A stretch of 64,000 bases of DNA from Rhyacophila brunnea (taxonomy: Eukaryota; Arthropoda; Insecta; Trichoptera; Rhyacophilidae): positions 248,001 through 312,000 of the forward strand of contig JAGYXB010001854.1 of the NCBI GenBank assembly GCA_022495005.1, read 5' to 3'. Positions 11,394 to 23,384 of the stretch are shown here, piece after piece (within the stretch, counting starts at the first letter, position 1; each line of letters starts with the position of its first letter). The notes under the pieces are model-generated. The model was not told where the DNA came from and ran no database searches. It saw only the letters and a program-made list of their open reading frames with translations. The translations under genes were made by a program, and so were the position numbers.

Positions 11394-12801
11394 ATTTAAT
11401 ATCTACTTGAATTAACCATACGTTTGTGATCTGAGTTTATACTTATCCTGTGATATTATTTAATGTACTTACCCATAAGTTTAAAATAAGTAACACTAAG
11501 CAATAGTTTATATTATATTATATAAATGTCATTAAAAAAAACATGTTTGTATAATATCAAATTGTTATTATTTTTTCTTTTATTTCTTCTGGAGTTAGAC
11601 TCCAATCAAAGACTACAATCATTAATAATGTCAGTTAGTTTTTTTTTTCCTTTTTGCTTTTCCACATTTACATTAAATGACCGGTTTTTTTCTAATTATA
11701 TTATTATTACATTAGATTATATTAGGGTATCTTTGGTCGCCAAGTCTGAACAATCTGTTGAATGAAAGATTTGTAAGTACATTTATGTCATTATAATTCC
11801 TTATTTTTTTCTATCCTAAAATTAAACATACGATTATCATACCTATAAATAAATTATTATATTGATACCATAAAAGCATACAGGTACCTACCATAGAGTT
11901 ATTGTAACGCCATCGTCTGAAATCGATGACCTTGTTTATAGCATTTTTTTTAATATTATTCTTTTTGCATTATAAATTTACAATATGTATTTGCCATGAT
12001 AATAATTATATAGATTTTGTGATTGTTAAATAATATAAAATTATCCGAAGATCCATTAAATCCTTTTTTAAAAATGCTACAATTAAAAATATAATGTAAA
12101 GTTAATATTATTATAAAATAGGGTTCGAGAACAGAATATTATGATTTTGCTTTGAAATTAGTGTTTCTAGTTGCCGACAGATCGCCGATGAAGAAACATG
12201 TTTTATTATATTTTATAATAATTTATTAAGCTTGGTTCGCTATTTTTTAGTAGTTATTGAATTTAAAAAGATGGACCTTGGGATGATAATTTATATTAAA
12301 TTATCATGAAGTACAACATATTATTATTCCATGGCAAAAACAGAAGCAAAATTTACATTTTCACCACTCCAAAATTGCAGTGTTGCTAACCCTTATTCAC
12401 AAAAATATGCCAGAAAGGATAATAAAATAAGTAAAATGGCAGAAAAATGCTAGATTTTTTCAAAATTCAAAAAGCGTCAATAAACTAACATTTAAAAAAA
12501 ATATTTCATAATAAAATTGATGACATTATGTTTACCAGAACAAAGATCGAAGTTTATTTTCATAGTTTACAACTAATTAAGTAAGTCATAAAATAAAAAT
12601 TAATTCTGGCAACATTATAGTCATTATTTTATATATAACAATATTTATAAGATATAATGTTTAAACAACAGGTATGTTGATTTTCAACCAAATTTGGTAG
12701 AATATTCTAGCTTTATTACGAGAAGTTTAAAGCTGTTTGCCGTGTTGAAAAATGCTAGATTTAACATCATACGCCAGATGTTAATTTTTCAAGATAGATA
12801 T

Positions 12802-13015
12802 TGATAGGTTCCAATTCTGGGCCTGGAAAATACTCAATATATTGTTTGTCAACTTGTATTTGGAATCAGAGTATTGGCCTTAATAGGTTGAGCAAATGGG
12901 TAACATCCATTTCTCGTAAAAACAAAAGAAACTGTTAATATAAACCTCCACTCTGTGGATGCCCAAATTTATTATGATCCTATTAAAGTCGGACATGGTC
13001 AAAAGAAGAAAAAAA
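12802..13015 (+). repeat. tRNA-derived SINE, family I, 5'-truncated
   Basis: Shares the body of the family (GGTTCCAATTCTGGG, CATCCATTTCTCGTAAAAAC, CCTCCACTCTGTGGA) and ends with a GTCGGACATGGTC-like tail followed by A-rich sequence. Confidence 0.65.
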
Positions 13016-13344
13016 GATGCCTATTCAAAAATGCTCAGTTGACAACGCTTTCCAAAAATGTCCGGCAATACCTACTTATTTCATTAAAAAAATATAAATA
13101 CTACTGATCAATCATAAATCGTAAGTACACCATTCACGAATGAAACGGAATGTGAAACATGATTCAAGTGGTATTTTACCATTAACTACTGACATTTTAC
13201 TATGTACGATTAGGTGCAAAAACGATTTTACAAACATTCCAGAGTGTAACCTTACAAAACAATAATAATTTCGTATTACTAAAGCAGGGATGTCATTTTT
13301 TCAGCAAATCAGTTTGGTATACTTCTGAGGTTTGTCAAAATTAT

Positions 13345-13660
13345 ATTCTTTTATTATTTTATTACTTACTTACTATCTTTCTCACCCTCTCCAGTCGGTC
13401 ACACTCAGTTTCTCTGCGTCCCTCTTGACCTTATCCACCTATCTCCTCCGGGGGCGACCCAAAAGCCAAATGTCCTACATAGGTTTCTTCATAAACATTA
13501 TGGAGAGCTCTAACTAGATCCATCACCCATCTGAGTCTTCGTGCCCTCAAGGCATTGTCTATATTGGTTTAAGTTTTCCACAGTGTTAAACATTCGTACG
13601 GATGCAGTACATTTGGTTTTCTTAACCGGTCCAAGTATTCTTCGGAGTTTTTGGATATTA
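13345..13660 (-). pseudogene. LINE reverse-transcriptase C-terminal fragment, antisense
   Basis: Read on the minus strand, it shows RILGPV, a degraded YRQCLEGTKTQMG segment and then the GRPRRR-like / KVKRD-like C-terminal tail, out of frame in places. This matches the ends of insect LINE ORF2 proteins. The + strand frame at 13332-13517 is a shadow. Confidence 0.5.
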
Positions 13661-14789
13661 AAATAGCCTTATCTGGTTTTTCGTTTAGGCTCCGGTTGCA
13701 TAACATATAAAATAATTGCCAAAATATTGATAAAAAAGCAACTTTTATAATTTACATTGTTGGCCTATAACAATAATTATTATAGATTTTAGATTATATT
13801 AATTATATTTCAAAAGTTAAGATAAAATGATGCCTACAAAATAAATTAAAAATAATTCTGTAACTATCTACGAATAGAATAAAATTTTGAAAGTGAAGTA
13901 GGTATATCTGAACATTTTTTTAAACCGTTGTATGAACATTTTTTATTAGTTATCTGCTAATTACCACATAAAAATATATACGAAAGGAAATAAACTAATA
14001 TTAAATTCAAATACATTATGGAAAATAGGACGAATTAAATTAATAACCTATAGTATTGAGGAAACGACGTTAATTTTGATCAAGACAGCAACAAAAACAG
14101 GAGGCCAGTGTGCTAAGCTCCTCAGGACAAGAATCCCGGAAAACGTGAAAACCCTAACTTTGACAAAATGTAAGCAGAGTCCTCTTCAACACGCCATAGT
14201 AATTACGGATTTATTACTTACACAACACATCCTTACCTACATTCTGAATGTAGATCAGTGGCTTTGAAGGTGTTTCTCCGGGGGCCGCATTGAATAAAAT
14301 CACACGTAAGTAACTTAGGTACCTATACGTTATCATTACCAGCATTTTTGTTAAACCCCCCCTCTTCAGATACCTACGATATGGACTACGTATAAAACTG
14401 TTATAAAGTATATATTATTATGTATTTATTTTGATACAAATTAGCAATACTGTTTCAGTCGATATATCATCCCTACCCACGTGCCCTCATTACAAATATA
14501 TTTGTGCTGATTTATCCACCAGTTTATTCCTCTGTCTGTAACGCATATGCCCTTTTTCTCTAACGTATGCGCGCGTCTCTGGTGCGCGATCGGTTACACA
14601 GAATACTTACGTTGCATCCATATCATGCGCACTACACTCAATCGCTGTGTCAAGTGTATGGATATGTATTCAAATCAACGCGTTTTTCAGTAATGAATTG
14701 TTATCCTATATTTTATTTACTTATGATATAAAAAATAGTATTACTTCCAGCTAAATGTTATTATTGGGCATACTTATTTCAATTTACTA

Positions 14790-15045
14790 ATTAATTTTTA
14801 ACATATTGTGGACATTACAAATTATAAATTTAAGACGTTTACAACATGACATTTAGAAACAAAGAATTATAAAACAGTATTACATAAAAAAAGAGATAGA
14901 TCAGTATAGAAATAGATGGTAAGATAATAAACAGTAGAAATGTGTTCATACAAAAAATATAAATTAGATTGATACAAGGAAGTACACCAGATGAGTTAAG
15001 CAGACCCTATTTTAAGAATTTATAAAATACAATAAAACAATAATA
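14790..15045 (-). repeat. CR1-like LINE 3' end, antisense
   Basis: Inverted copy of the LINE 3' UTR at 55369-55550: shares AACATATTGTGGACATTACA and GAGTTAAGCAGACCCTATTT with the same spacing. Confidence 0.6.
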
Positions 15046-15269
15046 AAATAATACTGTTGACAGGTCGCACTACACCTGGTAATTTTAAGCAAGTTATTTA
15101 TTAATTAAAAACGAAATATGCCACAAGCGGAAGAAATTCAATAAGCCGGCGTTATTTTCATAAAAGTTTTACCGTATTCGGTTATCGAGGATTATGTCAA
15201 AATACATATTTTATTTAAGGTGGTCAAGAAAAATAATAATCTTGAATATAAAAATATAATAGTATAAGG

Positions 15270-16789
15270 CGGCGGTCGGCAACCCAAATGCATTGGCGTG
15301 CCACAAAACAGGTAATTCAAAGTACTGGACACTCGGCGTGCCACAGTTTAAATTCCAAATTCAGAATAAAATTGTTAAATTCGATTAACTCTAAATCAAT
15401 AAACTCGATGTGCAAAAATTCAAAATCTTCTTTTTTTTAACTGTCTAATATCAGGCTGCAAAATATATTTCAACATGGTAGTGGTTTTGTAAATCCTTAA
15501 ACCTGTTTATGAAATACTTCTCCAAAGTTGATATATAATCGATTATATCAGTTATTACACAGCCATTACTTAAAGCAGTGGTTTCCAAACTTTATGTTAC
15601 TACGCCTCCCTTTTAAAAAATAATCTAATCTTGGCGCCTTCCCCCCCTTTATTTCATTAAATAATACAGACACCTTTTTAAATAGTCAAACATGTACTAA
15701 TACAAATATGAAAAAAAATATTAAAATAAACAAGGTTTTACTACTTTATATTCTTTTAAAATTAATTTGTTTTTCATGCGATGAATGTGCTTGTTTATTA
15801 GCACAATCAATTTCAATAGTAGTCAATCCAAATTCTTCATCGTTCATTCATCATCTATTATGGGCACCAAACCTACCTATTGCTGAGGTTAAGGGCAGTG
15901 TGGTGCTCTAAAAAAGTGTTTTCTAAATTATACACGGGAGTTATCATTTAAGTATATCAATCATCATAAATATAGGTATCACATCAAATTGCAACGCACA
16001 ACCACATATTATTTAAAATATATAATACTCGTAGCTCTGAAATAAATCAGCTCCACAGGCGACTTTTTTGCTATTAATAAAATAATGTGAAAAGTGCATT
16101 AGCAAACTCACCAAGAACTAACTTACAAGATTTTTGTTTGCTTCAATATATCTGGTACAGAAATCATTTAAAAATGGAAACATGGCGAACTTATTTTTTT
16201 TTGTAATTTTTATTTCCAAAGCGCCAATTTGTTATGAATCTCACTTTGTCTTTTTAAATCAGTGAATGCATTAGTGGTCCTTGCATTGATTTATTCACTT
16301 ATTTTTTGTAATTTCAACCAAATAAGACAAGTTTAACAACAAAATTATCGTTCCTAAACAAATTTGCTTCAAATTTCAACATTATGATTTGACCCTTTTA
16401 TTTCATTTTTTCATGAGATAGCCAGCGCGCTTTACAATAGTATAGAAGTGAGGTATGTATTATAAAATTAGACTCCATATTTTCAGACAGGTTTGCAAAC
16501 AACTTTTTATACGACTGTTTTTATGTAGTTTATAAATAACTAGCTACCGTTTTATAAACTATGCATTTGTAAACTGCAAACCTGTGGCTATATTAATTGT
16601 GTTAAACTTTTCGCGCCTTCCTTTGCAACACTCCGCGCCTCCCAGTTTGGAAATCGCCGACTAAAAGTGTCCACATACTTTTTAAAATTTGGGAAATATA
16701 AAAAACTTTTAATAAATAATTATTTTCGTGGCGTGCCACCAAAAATCCTTTCGCGTAGTGGCACGCGTGGTACAGGTTGCCGGGCGCTG
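15270..16789. mobile_element. hAT element, outer
   Basis: Inverted ends CGGCGGTCGGCAACC and CAGCGCCCGGCAACC, followed inward by GGCGTGCCAC-type repeats. 8-bp duplication GTATAAGG (15262-15269) and GTATAGGG (16790-16797). It was later invaded by the hAT element at 15576-16659, so its own unique sequence is only about 430 bp. Confidence 0.75.
15576..16659 (-). mobile_element. hAT element nested inside the outer hAT
   Basis: Ends CAGTGGTTTCCAAACT and, inverted, CGGCGATTTCCAAACT; 8-bp duplication ACTTAAAG (15568-15575) and ACTAAAAG (16660-16667). Same family as 62668-63602 but in reverse orientation. It keeps a small piece of the transposase C-terminus (minus strand, about 15725-15805, CANKQAHSSHEKQIN). 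The + strand open frame at 15708-15911 is antisense to that. Confidence 0.8.
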
Positions 16790-17454
16790 GTATAGGGTAT
16801 ACATTTGTAGGTAATGAGTTGGAATCTTTAACCAGATTGATTTCATATTATTAATACTATCGGGTATTTGATGGAATACGAATTTAACTTCTAATGGATT
16901 TAAGTTTTGTACTATTATGGAATAGTTCAAAATTTTAATCCATTAGAATTTAGAATGTTTTCAGATTAATGGATTTCTCAATTTTTAAGCTTCATCGCTG
17001 AGCTCTTTCAGCTTTATCTAATATAGTTACACACATGCTTAATTGATGAATTTGGATGCCAATCACATCATCTCAGAATTTTGCTATTTTGGTTTAAACT
17101 GATTTTTATCTGATTATCTGTTGGGCTAGCTATTAGACAAAGTCAATTCCTGCGTTATACGGAGTGAAAGAATGTCCCCTTACTTAAGCTAGTCCGAAAT
17201 ACCATTAGAAATATTGAAATAAATAACAATCACTATGAATTCGAGAGTTTCGGTTTCAAATCCCATTCCAGTGTGTATTTTACAGATCATGGACTGAATC
17301 AATTAATAGACTGAACAAGTGACAAACATTTTCTCGTTAAAAAATATTAATAATAATTATGATTATGGGATCATAATCGTGTCTCTCAATACGATTCGCA
17401 TAGACAATTTTTTGCTGAGTACTGATATAAAGGAGTTTAATAAAACATATTTTT

Positions 17455-17720
17455 ATTCAATTTCCCAATACTAAAATTTCAATTTATGCACTTTACAAAT
17501 TATAAATTGAAGATTTTCATAACCTAAAATAAACAAATAGATACCAGTATTACTACTATTTATATCAGCTATTATATAAAAACTACTTCATAATTGGAGT
17601 AAATTGAAAAATAATAAATAAAAATAATAGCACCAAATGGGCCGAGTAAAATATATTTTAAGAATTTATAAAATTCACCTAACTTATATTCAATATTCGA
17701 AGCGATTTGGTCGAACATAG
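17455..17720 (-). repeat. CR1-like LINE 3' end, antisense, degraded
   Basis: Shares ATTTTAAGAATTTATAAAAT and CACTTTACAAATTATAAATT with the copy at 14790-15045. It ends about 100 bases upstream of the TATA box of defensin-like gene 2, so it forms the upstream border of that promoter. Confidence 0.45.
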
Positions 17721-17826
17721 TTATAAAACTACCAATTGGCATTATTAATTTAATAAATATAATATATTGTTAAATAATGTTATTTTATCCCGGACCGTAC
17801 TTGAACAATACTGAAACGAAAGCACA

Positions 17827-17834
17827 TATATAAG
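17827..17834 (+). promoter_or_regulatory. TATA box of defensin-like gene 2
   Basis: TATATAAG lies 77 bases upstream of the start codon. It is followed about 30 bases later by an initiator-like CATTCATTCT stretch; a related CATTCATTAT is seen at the same distance in the decayed paralogue at 29.7 kb. Confidence 0.6.
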
Positions 17835-17910
17835 AGCACACTTTCAAAGGATTAAGCATTCATTCTGACTTCTCGTTCTTATAGTAAGGTTATCCATCCA
17901 CAATTTCAAA

Positions 17911-20571
17911 ATGAAGTCCTTAATTTTTGTCGCCTTCTTGATGCTGGCAGTTGGTTGCTTGGCACTACCTTTTCAAGAAGACAAAGTTACTGAAGAACCA
18001 ATTTTTCCGAAATTAATAACTTCTGAGGGAAAACTTGTGCCAATAATATTCGAAGGTATGTCAATCATTATACAATATTATTGTTCATTTTAATTGTTTT
18101 TATTAATTATTAGTAGTACTGTTTATCGGTAGCAGTTTTTGTAAATAAATGGGAGACCAAATGCAACCAATGACTTTGGATAATTAGTTAACAAAGAATT
18201 TTGATTATAAATAGAGCCTTATTATTGAAATTATTTAACAAACGCGTAGAATTAAGTTGATAACTCCACATATTATAATAACATCGCTTAGTTACATTCA
18301 GATTTTCTTATTCACAATAATGCGGCCATTTTTAAATATTCTTTGAGCTATAAACGGTTTTACACAAATTTTACAGGATTTTTCAACCGAATTATAATGT
18401 ACTACAGAACAGTAGCGTTACAAATTGTTTTTATGTGCCATTCAAATAAGTGAATAAATGTCATAACAGAAGTGTGAAGTGCTCTGAAAATGAACGAGTA
18501 ATGCGAAGTCATTTCTAGTTAACTTAAGGCCATGCATTAGTTGAGGCACGGTCTAAAAAGATCGTCGCTAGGCGATGCGCGGATTGCGGGTGGCGGGTGA
18601 AAATGACGCCTGTCAAACGAAATATTAATTGTCATATAAATCCAACATACGTCCATTTTATGTTCTGTTTATTGTTCTATTAGTAACAATAATAATATAT
18701 TCATTGACATGTTTTCTTTTTAAAGTAAATGGGTAACGTTTTTAGTCATCTTTACACGATTTTAGAATTAATTGACCCGTCGCCATCATGCAGCAAAGTG
18801 ACGTGTTCCCGGGTCAACATTCTCTCAGTGAATGGCAGCGAGTCCAAAATTTCGTCGCGCGTACAGTTGAAAATTATTTGGCGTTTCACTGATGCGTCAC
18901 CTTAATTAGTAGACCAGTGGTCTTTTTTTGCTCCAGTTTCATGTGTTTAGGCTCCATTTCTATAGAAGGGGGTTTTCAACATATTTGATATTTATGTTAT
19001 AATAGTAGAGTATACTTAAGGCTATACTTCAGTTGAGGCATGGACTAAAATGATCGTAGCTAGGCGATGCGCAGATTTTGCAAATGCCGCGTGCCGAACA
19101 AAATATAATTTGTCATAAAAATCTAACATGCGTCTATTTAATGTTATGTTTATTGTTATATTACCAATAATAATAGTATATTCATTAACATGTTTTATTT
19201 TTTAAGTACATACGTAAAGTTTTTTAGTCATCTTTACACGATTTAAGAATATTTTCATCCGACGCCATGACAAAACAAATCGACGTGCAGACACCTTGAC
19301 TGTCGGTCTCCGATTGGCGACTAGTGAGAAAATTCGTCGCACCTACTGTTGAAAATTATTTGCCGTTTCACTGAAGTACGCTCTTAAGTAAAAAAAAAGT
19401 GTCTTTAGTAATATTATTGAATTTTATTGAATTATTTATAGAAAATATTATATTCTCGGTCCTCCTTGCAGCACTGCATCATATTGTAAATTCACAGTCA
19501 GTTGTTGATTGCATTTGTTAAAAATGAAGAAGTAGATCTTGAGATAATACTTATTTACTTCACCATGTTTGATCAAAAGAGGATCATATGGACATCTACA
19601 TAGTGGAGGTTGTATTAACAGATTCTTTTACCAGAAGTGGATGTTAGCCACTTGCTCAACCTATTAGGTCCATACTATGACCCAAACACAAATCGAAAAA
19701 CAATGTTATTTGATAATAACAATATATTAAACATTAAACCTATATGGAATAATGTTCAGTTCCTCCAAAATATTAGTCAATTGCAAACTCTGATATTACG
19801 CATATATTTTTACTATTTAAAATGTTATTAACCTCCCCTTTACGATGAAAATTAATTCCGTTCGTTCCGGGTATGTCACCTTTGATTACAGTAAGAGATT
19901 GACACTATTTCAGTAAGTAAAAAGAAAATGCCTATGTTGGTAACATAAATAATTGATATAAGGTTTCATCGTCATTATATTATGCTATTTGTTTTATATA
20001 TTAATGTGAATAGTAAAAATATTAATATGACGAAGTGCATTTTAACCGAATTATTTTTAGTTTAATGGGCTACATAACCTAAGGTGACATTACAGTAATG
20101 GGTGTATTAACACTCCATTAGGTTTTGAACCAGGGTAGGTATATAAAGCCCTAGTAAAACAAACCGCGCTGACTTTTCGAATATTGAATAAGCGTTAAAT
20201 TTACGTGACACACTTTAATGCATACATGTATTATTAATTAATGCATTATTTTACATATTATTTAATGCATACATGTATTATGCATACATGTAACTATTAA
20301 AAATAACATATTCTTTAACACGTGTTTCAGTTTATCTAATATTTTTATACAAACAGGATCCGTAGCATGTTGTACCACACCCATTTAAGTAGTCTAGCAT
20401 TATATTATTAATACATAATGACTTTGTTTTGTTTCAGATACCAAGGAACTTCTGCGATACAAAAGAAATAGTTTTATATGCGAATATTCTTGCGGCGATC
20501 TATGTCGCTTTTTAGGATACAACAGAGGAACTTGTGCAGATGAAAAATGTATTTGTATTAATAGTATTTAA
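17911..20571 (+). CDS. Defensin-like antimicrobial peptide precursor 2 (two exons), six cysteines
   Basis: Exon 1 is 17911-18055 and exon 2 is 20438-20571; the intron is phase 1, with donor GTATG and acceptor TTTCAG. The 92-aa product has a signal peptide (MKSLIFVAFLMLAVGCLA), an acidic pro-region (about 19-54) and a perfect furin motif RYKR (55-58). The mature peptide is 34 aa with Cys at 63, 67, 71, 81, 86 and 88: C-x3-C-x3-C-x9-C-x4-C-x-C. The last five cysteines match the insect CS-alpha-beta defensin spacing; the first loop, 3 residues, is much shorter than usual. Exon 2 has the same length (134 nt) and phase as in gene 1, so the two are paralogues. The 2.4-kb intron carries two TTAA MITEs and a SINE fragment. 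Expected role: secreted antibacterial peptide. It could also be a defensin-fold toxin-like or signalling peptide. Confidence 0.88.
18440..19015 (+). repeat. Dispersed repeat carrying a TTAA MITE
   Basis: The pieces 18440-18523 and 18906-19015 together match an uninterrupted copy at 56024-56205 (AAATAAATGTCATAACAG, GCGAAGTCA, TTTCAACATATTT). The interruption is the MITE at 18524-18905. Confidence 0.6.
18524..18905 (+). mobile_element. TTAA MITE (piggyBac-type), copy 1
   Basis: Starts TTAAGGCCATGCATTAGTTG and ends with GTTTCACTGATGCGTCACCTTAA. TTAA on both sides; the empty site is visible at 56090-56100. It lies in the intron of defensin-like gene 2. Confidence 0.7.
19016..19387 (+). mobile_element. 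TTAA MITE (piggyBac-type), copy 2
   Basis: Same family and orientation as 18524-18905, 110 bases further on: TTAAGGCTATACTTCAGTTG at the start, GAAGTACGCTCTTAA at the end. Shares the inner GATCGTxGCTAGGCGATGCG block and the CATCTTTACACGATTT block. Confidence 0.7.
19567..19705 (-). repeat. tRNA-derived SINE, family I, partial
   Basis: Contains GTGGAGGTTGTATTAACAG, TTAGCCACTTGCTCAACC and TAGGTCCATACTATGACC, the middle of the family on the minus strand; the tRNA-like head is absent. Confidence 0.6.
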
Positions 20572-20596
20572 AAAAAAATGTGTCAATAATATTCAA

Positions 20597-20602
20597 AATA
20601 AA
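20597..20602 (+). terminator. Polyadenylation signal of defensin-like gene 2
   Basis: AATAAA 26 bases after the stop codon, in an A/T-rich 3' UTR. Confidence 0.65.
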
Positions 20603-20805
20603 AACCATATTTTTACTGTAGCAGATTTTTAGTAAATTCAATGAAACTAAATCAACCTTCTTTTTTTTCATTTTTCTACTTATTTATTTTCACCTTTTCA
20701 CACTCAAGGCAAGTAACATGGATGGAGAACAAAGCTGCACCATTTTATATGGTCCAGCAAAAAGTCATTTGCCTCACTATATCAATCCTGCATCACATAG
20801 TTGGC

Positions 20806-20996
20806 TTCTTCAACCATACCCGATCCTAATAGGATCATACTATATGGGCCTCCACAGAGTGGAGGTTTGTACTAACAGATTTTGTTTTCTCATACACAAA
20901 TTGAAAAACAATATGTGTACTTGTCAGACCCAGGATTTAAACCTGGGACCCACGACGCTATAGGCCGACGCTTAAGCCCCGCGGCGAACGTGGGTG
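20806..20996 (-). repeat. tRNA-derived SINE, family I, internally deleted
   Basis: Tail block CCGATCCTAATAGGATCATA, then GAGGTTTGTACTAACAG, then the B-box region (AGGATTTAAACCTGGGACCC) and A-box region (CGCTTAAGCC). About 50 internal bases are missing. Lies just downstream of defensin-like gene 2. Confidence 0.65.
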
Positions 20997-21104
20997 GTTG
21001 GCTCACAATATTATTACCTTTGTTAGAGGCAGTCAAAATAATGGTCTCCATTATTCGTAGGGTTACTATATAATGTTGATAAGTGTCGAAATCATATTAA
21101 GAAT

Positions 21105-21225
21105 TAATTATTGCAATTTAAAGTTTGACATGTCCTCCAAAATCAGGCATAATGCTATTTTTTTTGTGCTTTATGTGCATTTTTTATATATTGGATGACC
21201 TTGATTTTTTTTGTAGCATGCATAT
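21105..21225 (+). repeat. Dispersed repeat, inverted copy at 47995-48085
   Basis: TTGCAATTTAAAGTTTGACA, TGTGCTTTATGTGCAT and TATTGGATGACCTTG recur inverted at 47995-48085 as CAAGGTCATCCGATATATAA, ATGCACATAGAGCGCA and CAAACTTCGAATTGCAATAA. Unclassified. Confidence 0.55.
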
Positions 21226-21447
21226 TTATACATAGACACAATATAATCCGTTCTTAATGTGTGTTCTGATATAATATAATATGGGGAAGGGTAATAATTG
21301 TGAAAGTATCGCACTTTGATAATATCAATCACATAACGGCTCTATTCTTTAACGTAGATAACGCAATGGATTCGTGCGAACATTTGAAAAGGGCCTCGAA
21401 ACAATACATACCATTTATAGAGTTATTAATTACAACAATATAATATT

Positions 21448-21605
21448 GGCGGCTGTCGTAGTGCAGTGCTAAGGCGCTGGCCTTCCACCTGTTCCAGTTC
21501 TGGGTTCGATTCCCGGTGAGGACACAATATTTAAGTGTTGTTCTCAAGGCCAGAGTGGTTGTGATTGTTCAAAATTATTAACAACCACCTTGTACGAAAA
21601 AACAA
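21448..21605 (+). repeat. tRNA-derived SINE, family II
   Basis: Polymerase III A-box-like TAGTGCAGTGCTAAGG and B-box GGGTTCGATTCCC, followed by a body ending in TTAACAACCACC. Same family as 28240-28377. The internal promoter makes it look like a tRNA gene, but no clover-leaf closes. Confidence 0.65.
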
Positions 21606-21730
21606 GGACATTATTATTAATAATTCTTATAAGATGCGTATTTCTCACATTTTATTGAATATAAAACATCACATAAATAAAGGATAACAAAATTCCTGCA
21701 ACTAAGATTAAAGAGACCTATAATTTGATC

Positions 21731-22320
21731 ACGGTAAAACGGAGTGAATAGGAACATTTTCGGATTTCATATTCAATTTAAACCCTAGATGACTGAAAAG
21801 CTAAATTTACTTGCCATAATTTGTCTTTGCAATTATTATTATTTAGTGAATGGGACCGCTCATTATTCACCCACCATCAATATTTTCCCAAAATTATGGT
21901 TGGTTCATATTTACCGGCGAAACGGGGTCAATAGAAACGGGAAGGGAAAACTGCGAGTTGTAAAAAAATATGATTAGATAATGAAATATTTATTTATAAA
22001 AAAGAAACTGTATTATATTTTATTCAATCAATGGATTAGCTGGAATAAAACTAGATGTACCTATTCGTAGTATATGAGTTCATTCATGGCCTAGACTCGT
22101 TAGAAAAAGTTTTATAAACCATGCGAATCGCAACAAGCTTTTTCACGTCTGATGAGTAACAAACGGTCGGAAGTTTCCTGTCCGATCGGAGTTTCCATAA
22201 GAAAGAAAAATAAATTATCTCTGAAATAACACATATATTGGAATGCAACCAGTAGCACGTAGCAATCTGAATCATATCCTCGGGAACAGTTCCTATTTCC
22301 TATTCACCCCGTTTAACGGT
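21731..22320. mobile_element. 590-bp TIR element (GGGGTGAATAGG ends)
   Basis: Left end ACGGTAAAACGGAGTGAATAGG-like and right end, inverted, ACCGTTAAACGGGGTGAATAGG-like (three mismatches in 22). No coding region recognised; open frames inside on both strands look random. Superfamily and target duplication not settled. Confidence 0.5.
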
Positions 22321-22899
22321 ACTCAAACAGATACGTACTTGTACATATTATTATCATCTTTAACAAAAAAATATATATTATTATTTTTAGTTAGATTGTG
22401 TGATTTAAGGAATGAGGTCCAATATTATTTTAGTGGGTACATTATTTGCTAGTTGGAATTTATCGTTTTGATTTAATTTTTTATCGTGAGGGTCCTCAAA
22501 ATCAGTGAGACGAGTATCAAATCTTCTCTTTCTCTAACTCTTGAGACAGGCTGTATGTTATGCTACACGAATAAATGATACAACGGGGTCACATGGATAT
22601 CCTCATGATTGATTTGAGAGAGACTTTCACGTAAGCTGATTAAGGAACCTTACGTAAAAGAACGTAACTGTGTTTTTGGCTATATTTACTCTATTGCCTT
22701 TATTTAAAAAAAAAATAAGATAATAAAACGATGATATTGAAAAAAACAAAAATTCAATCAATATTTTATAGGCATAACTACAAATTTACAATTTCATCAT
22801 TAAAATTTATTGAAATCGTACTACTGAAAAGTTTCCATTTTACAGTTCCGATCTCACATGTATGAAGTATCGATTTTACCACGTTTTCCTTAGCTCGTA

Positions 22900-23360
22900 T
22901 TCTTGTTTGTCTAGTGGTTTTTTATCAAGTACAAATCTTTCAATCGATTTTTAACTAACTTCCCGACTAGCTAGACATTTGTAACGTTTAAAATATATAA
23001 GCATTCTTTTAATACTTTTAGCCGTCTTTAAGTAGAATTGAATTCATTTTCAGTTAATTCTGTTTTGTATGAAAAGTTATTTCGGAAGAAATCCGTAATC
23101 CAATCCACTATTTTTGGTTGCTAAGGAGGTGATCCTAGAAACTTAATTATTAATATATACGTGCGTTATAAAGGAAATCAAAATGACGTTTCAGTATTCT
23201 ATATTTGTTTTTTTGTTACAAAATAGCAAAGAAACGATTTGTTGACAATTGCCTTATTTGTCCTAAATTATTAATACATAGAATTGTCAAGTTTATATGA
23301 TTCAACAGAAAATTTTAAAACGTGGTATATAAAAAGTTCTTTTTATCTTGTAATTTTATT
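22900..23360 (-). repeat. Inverted copy of the internal part of the 4466-5153 element
   Basis: Runs from GCTCGTATTCTTGTTTGTC to the TTCTTTTTATCTTGTAATTT end and mirrors 4525-4985, including the shared TAACTAACTTCCCGACTAG stretch. Confidence 0.65.
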
Positions 23361-23384
23361 ATTTTATGTTACATAAACTATTTT

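Larger units (their letters stand above)
11394..14789. other. Intergenic region downstream of defensin-like gene 1
   Basis: Apart from the SINE at 12802-13015 and the LINE fragment at 13345-13660, I recognise nothing. The frame at 11526-11765 is low-complexity. A frame at 14076-14267 (TATKTGGQCAKLLRTR) is unrecognised. A GC-richer patch at 14450-14680 has no assigned function. Confidence 0.4.

Noticed and set aside
15708..15911. + strand open frame of 67 codons
   Set aside because: It is antisense to the hAT transposase C-terminal remnant and recurs as antisense frames at 63.1-63.4 kb.
17790..17800. Possible NF-kappaB site (GGGATAAAAT, minus strand) upstream of defensin-like gene 2
   Set aside because: It does not fit the GGGRNNYYYY consensus in its second half.
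21448..21530. Possible tRNA gene (A and B boxes)
   Set aside because: A second copy at 28.2-28.4 kb with the same non-tRNA body, and no closing acceptor stem, show it is a SINE head.
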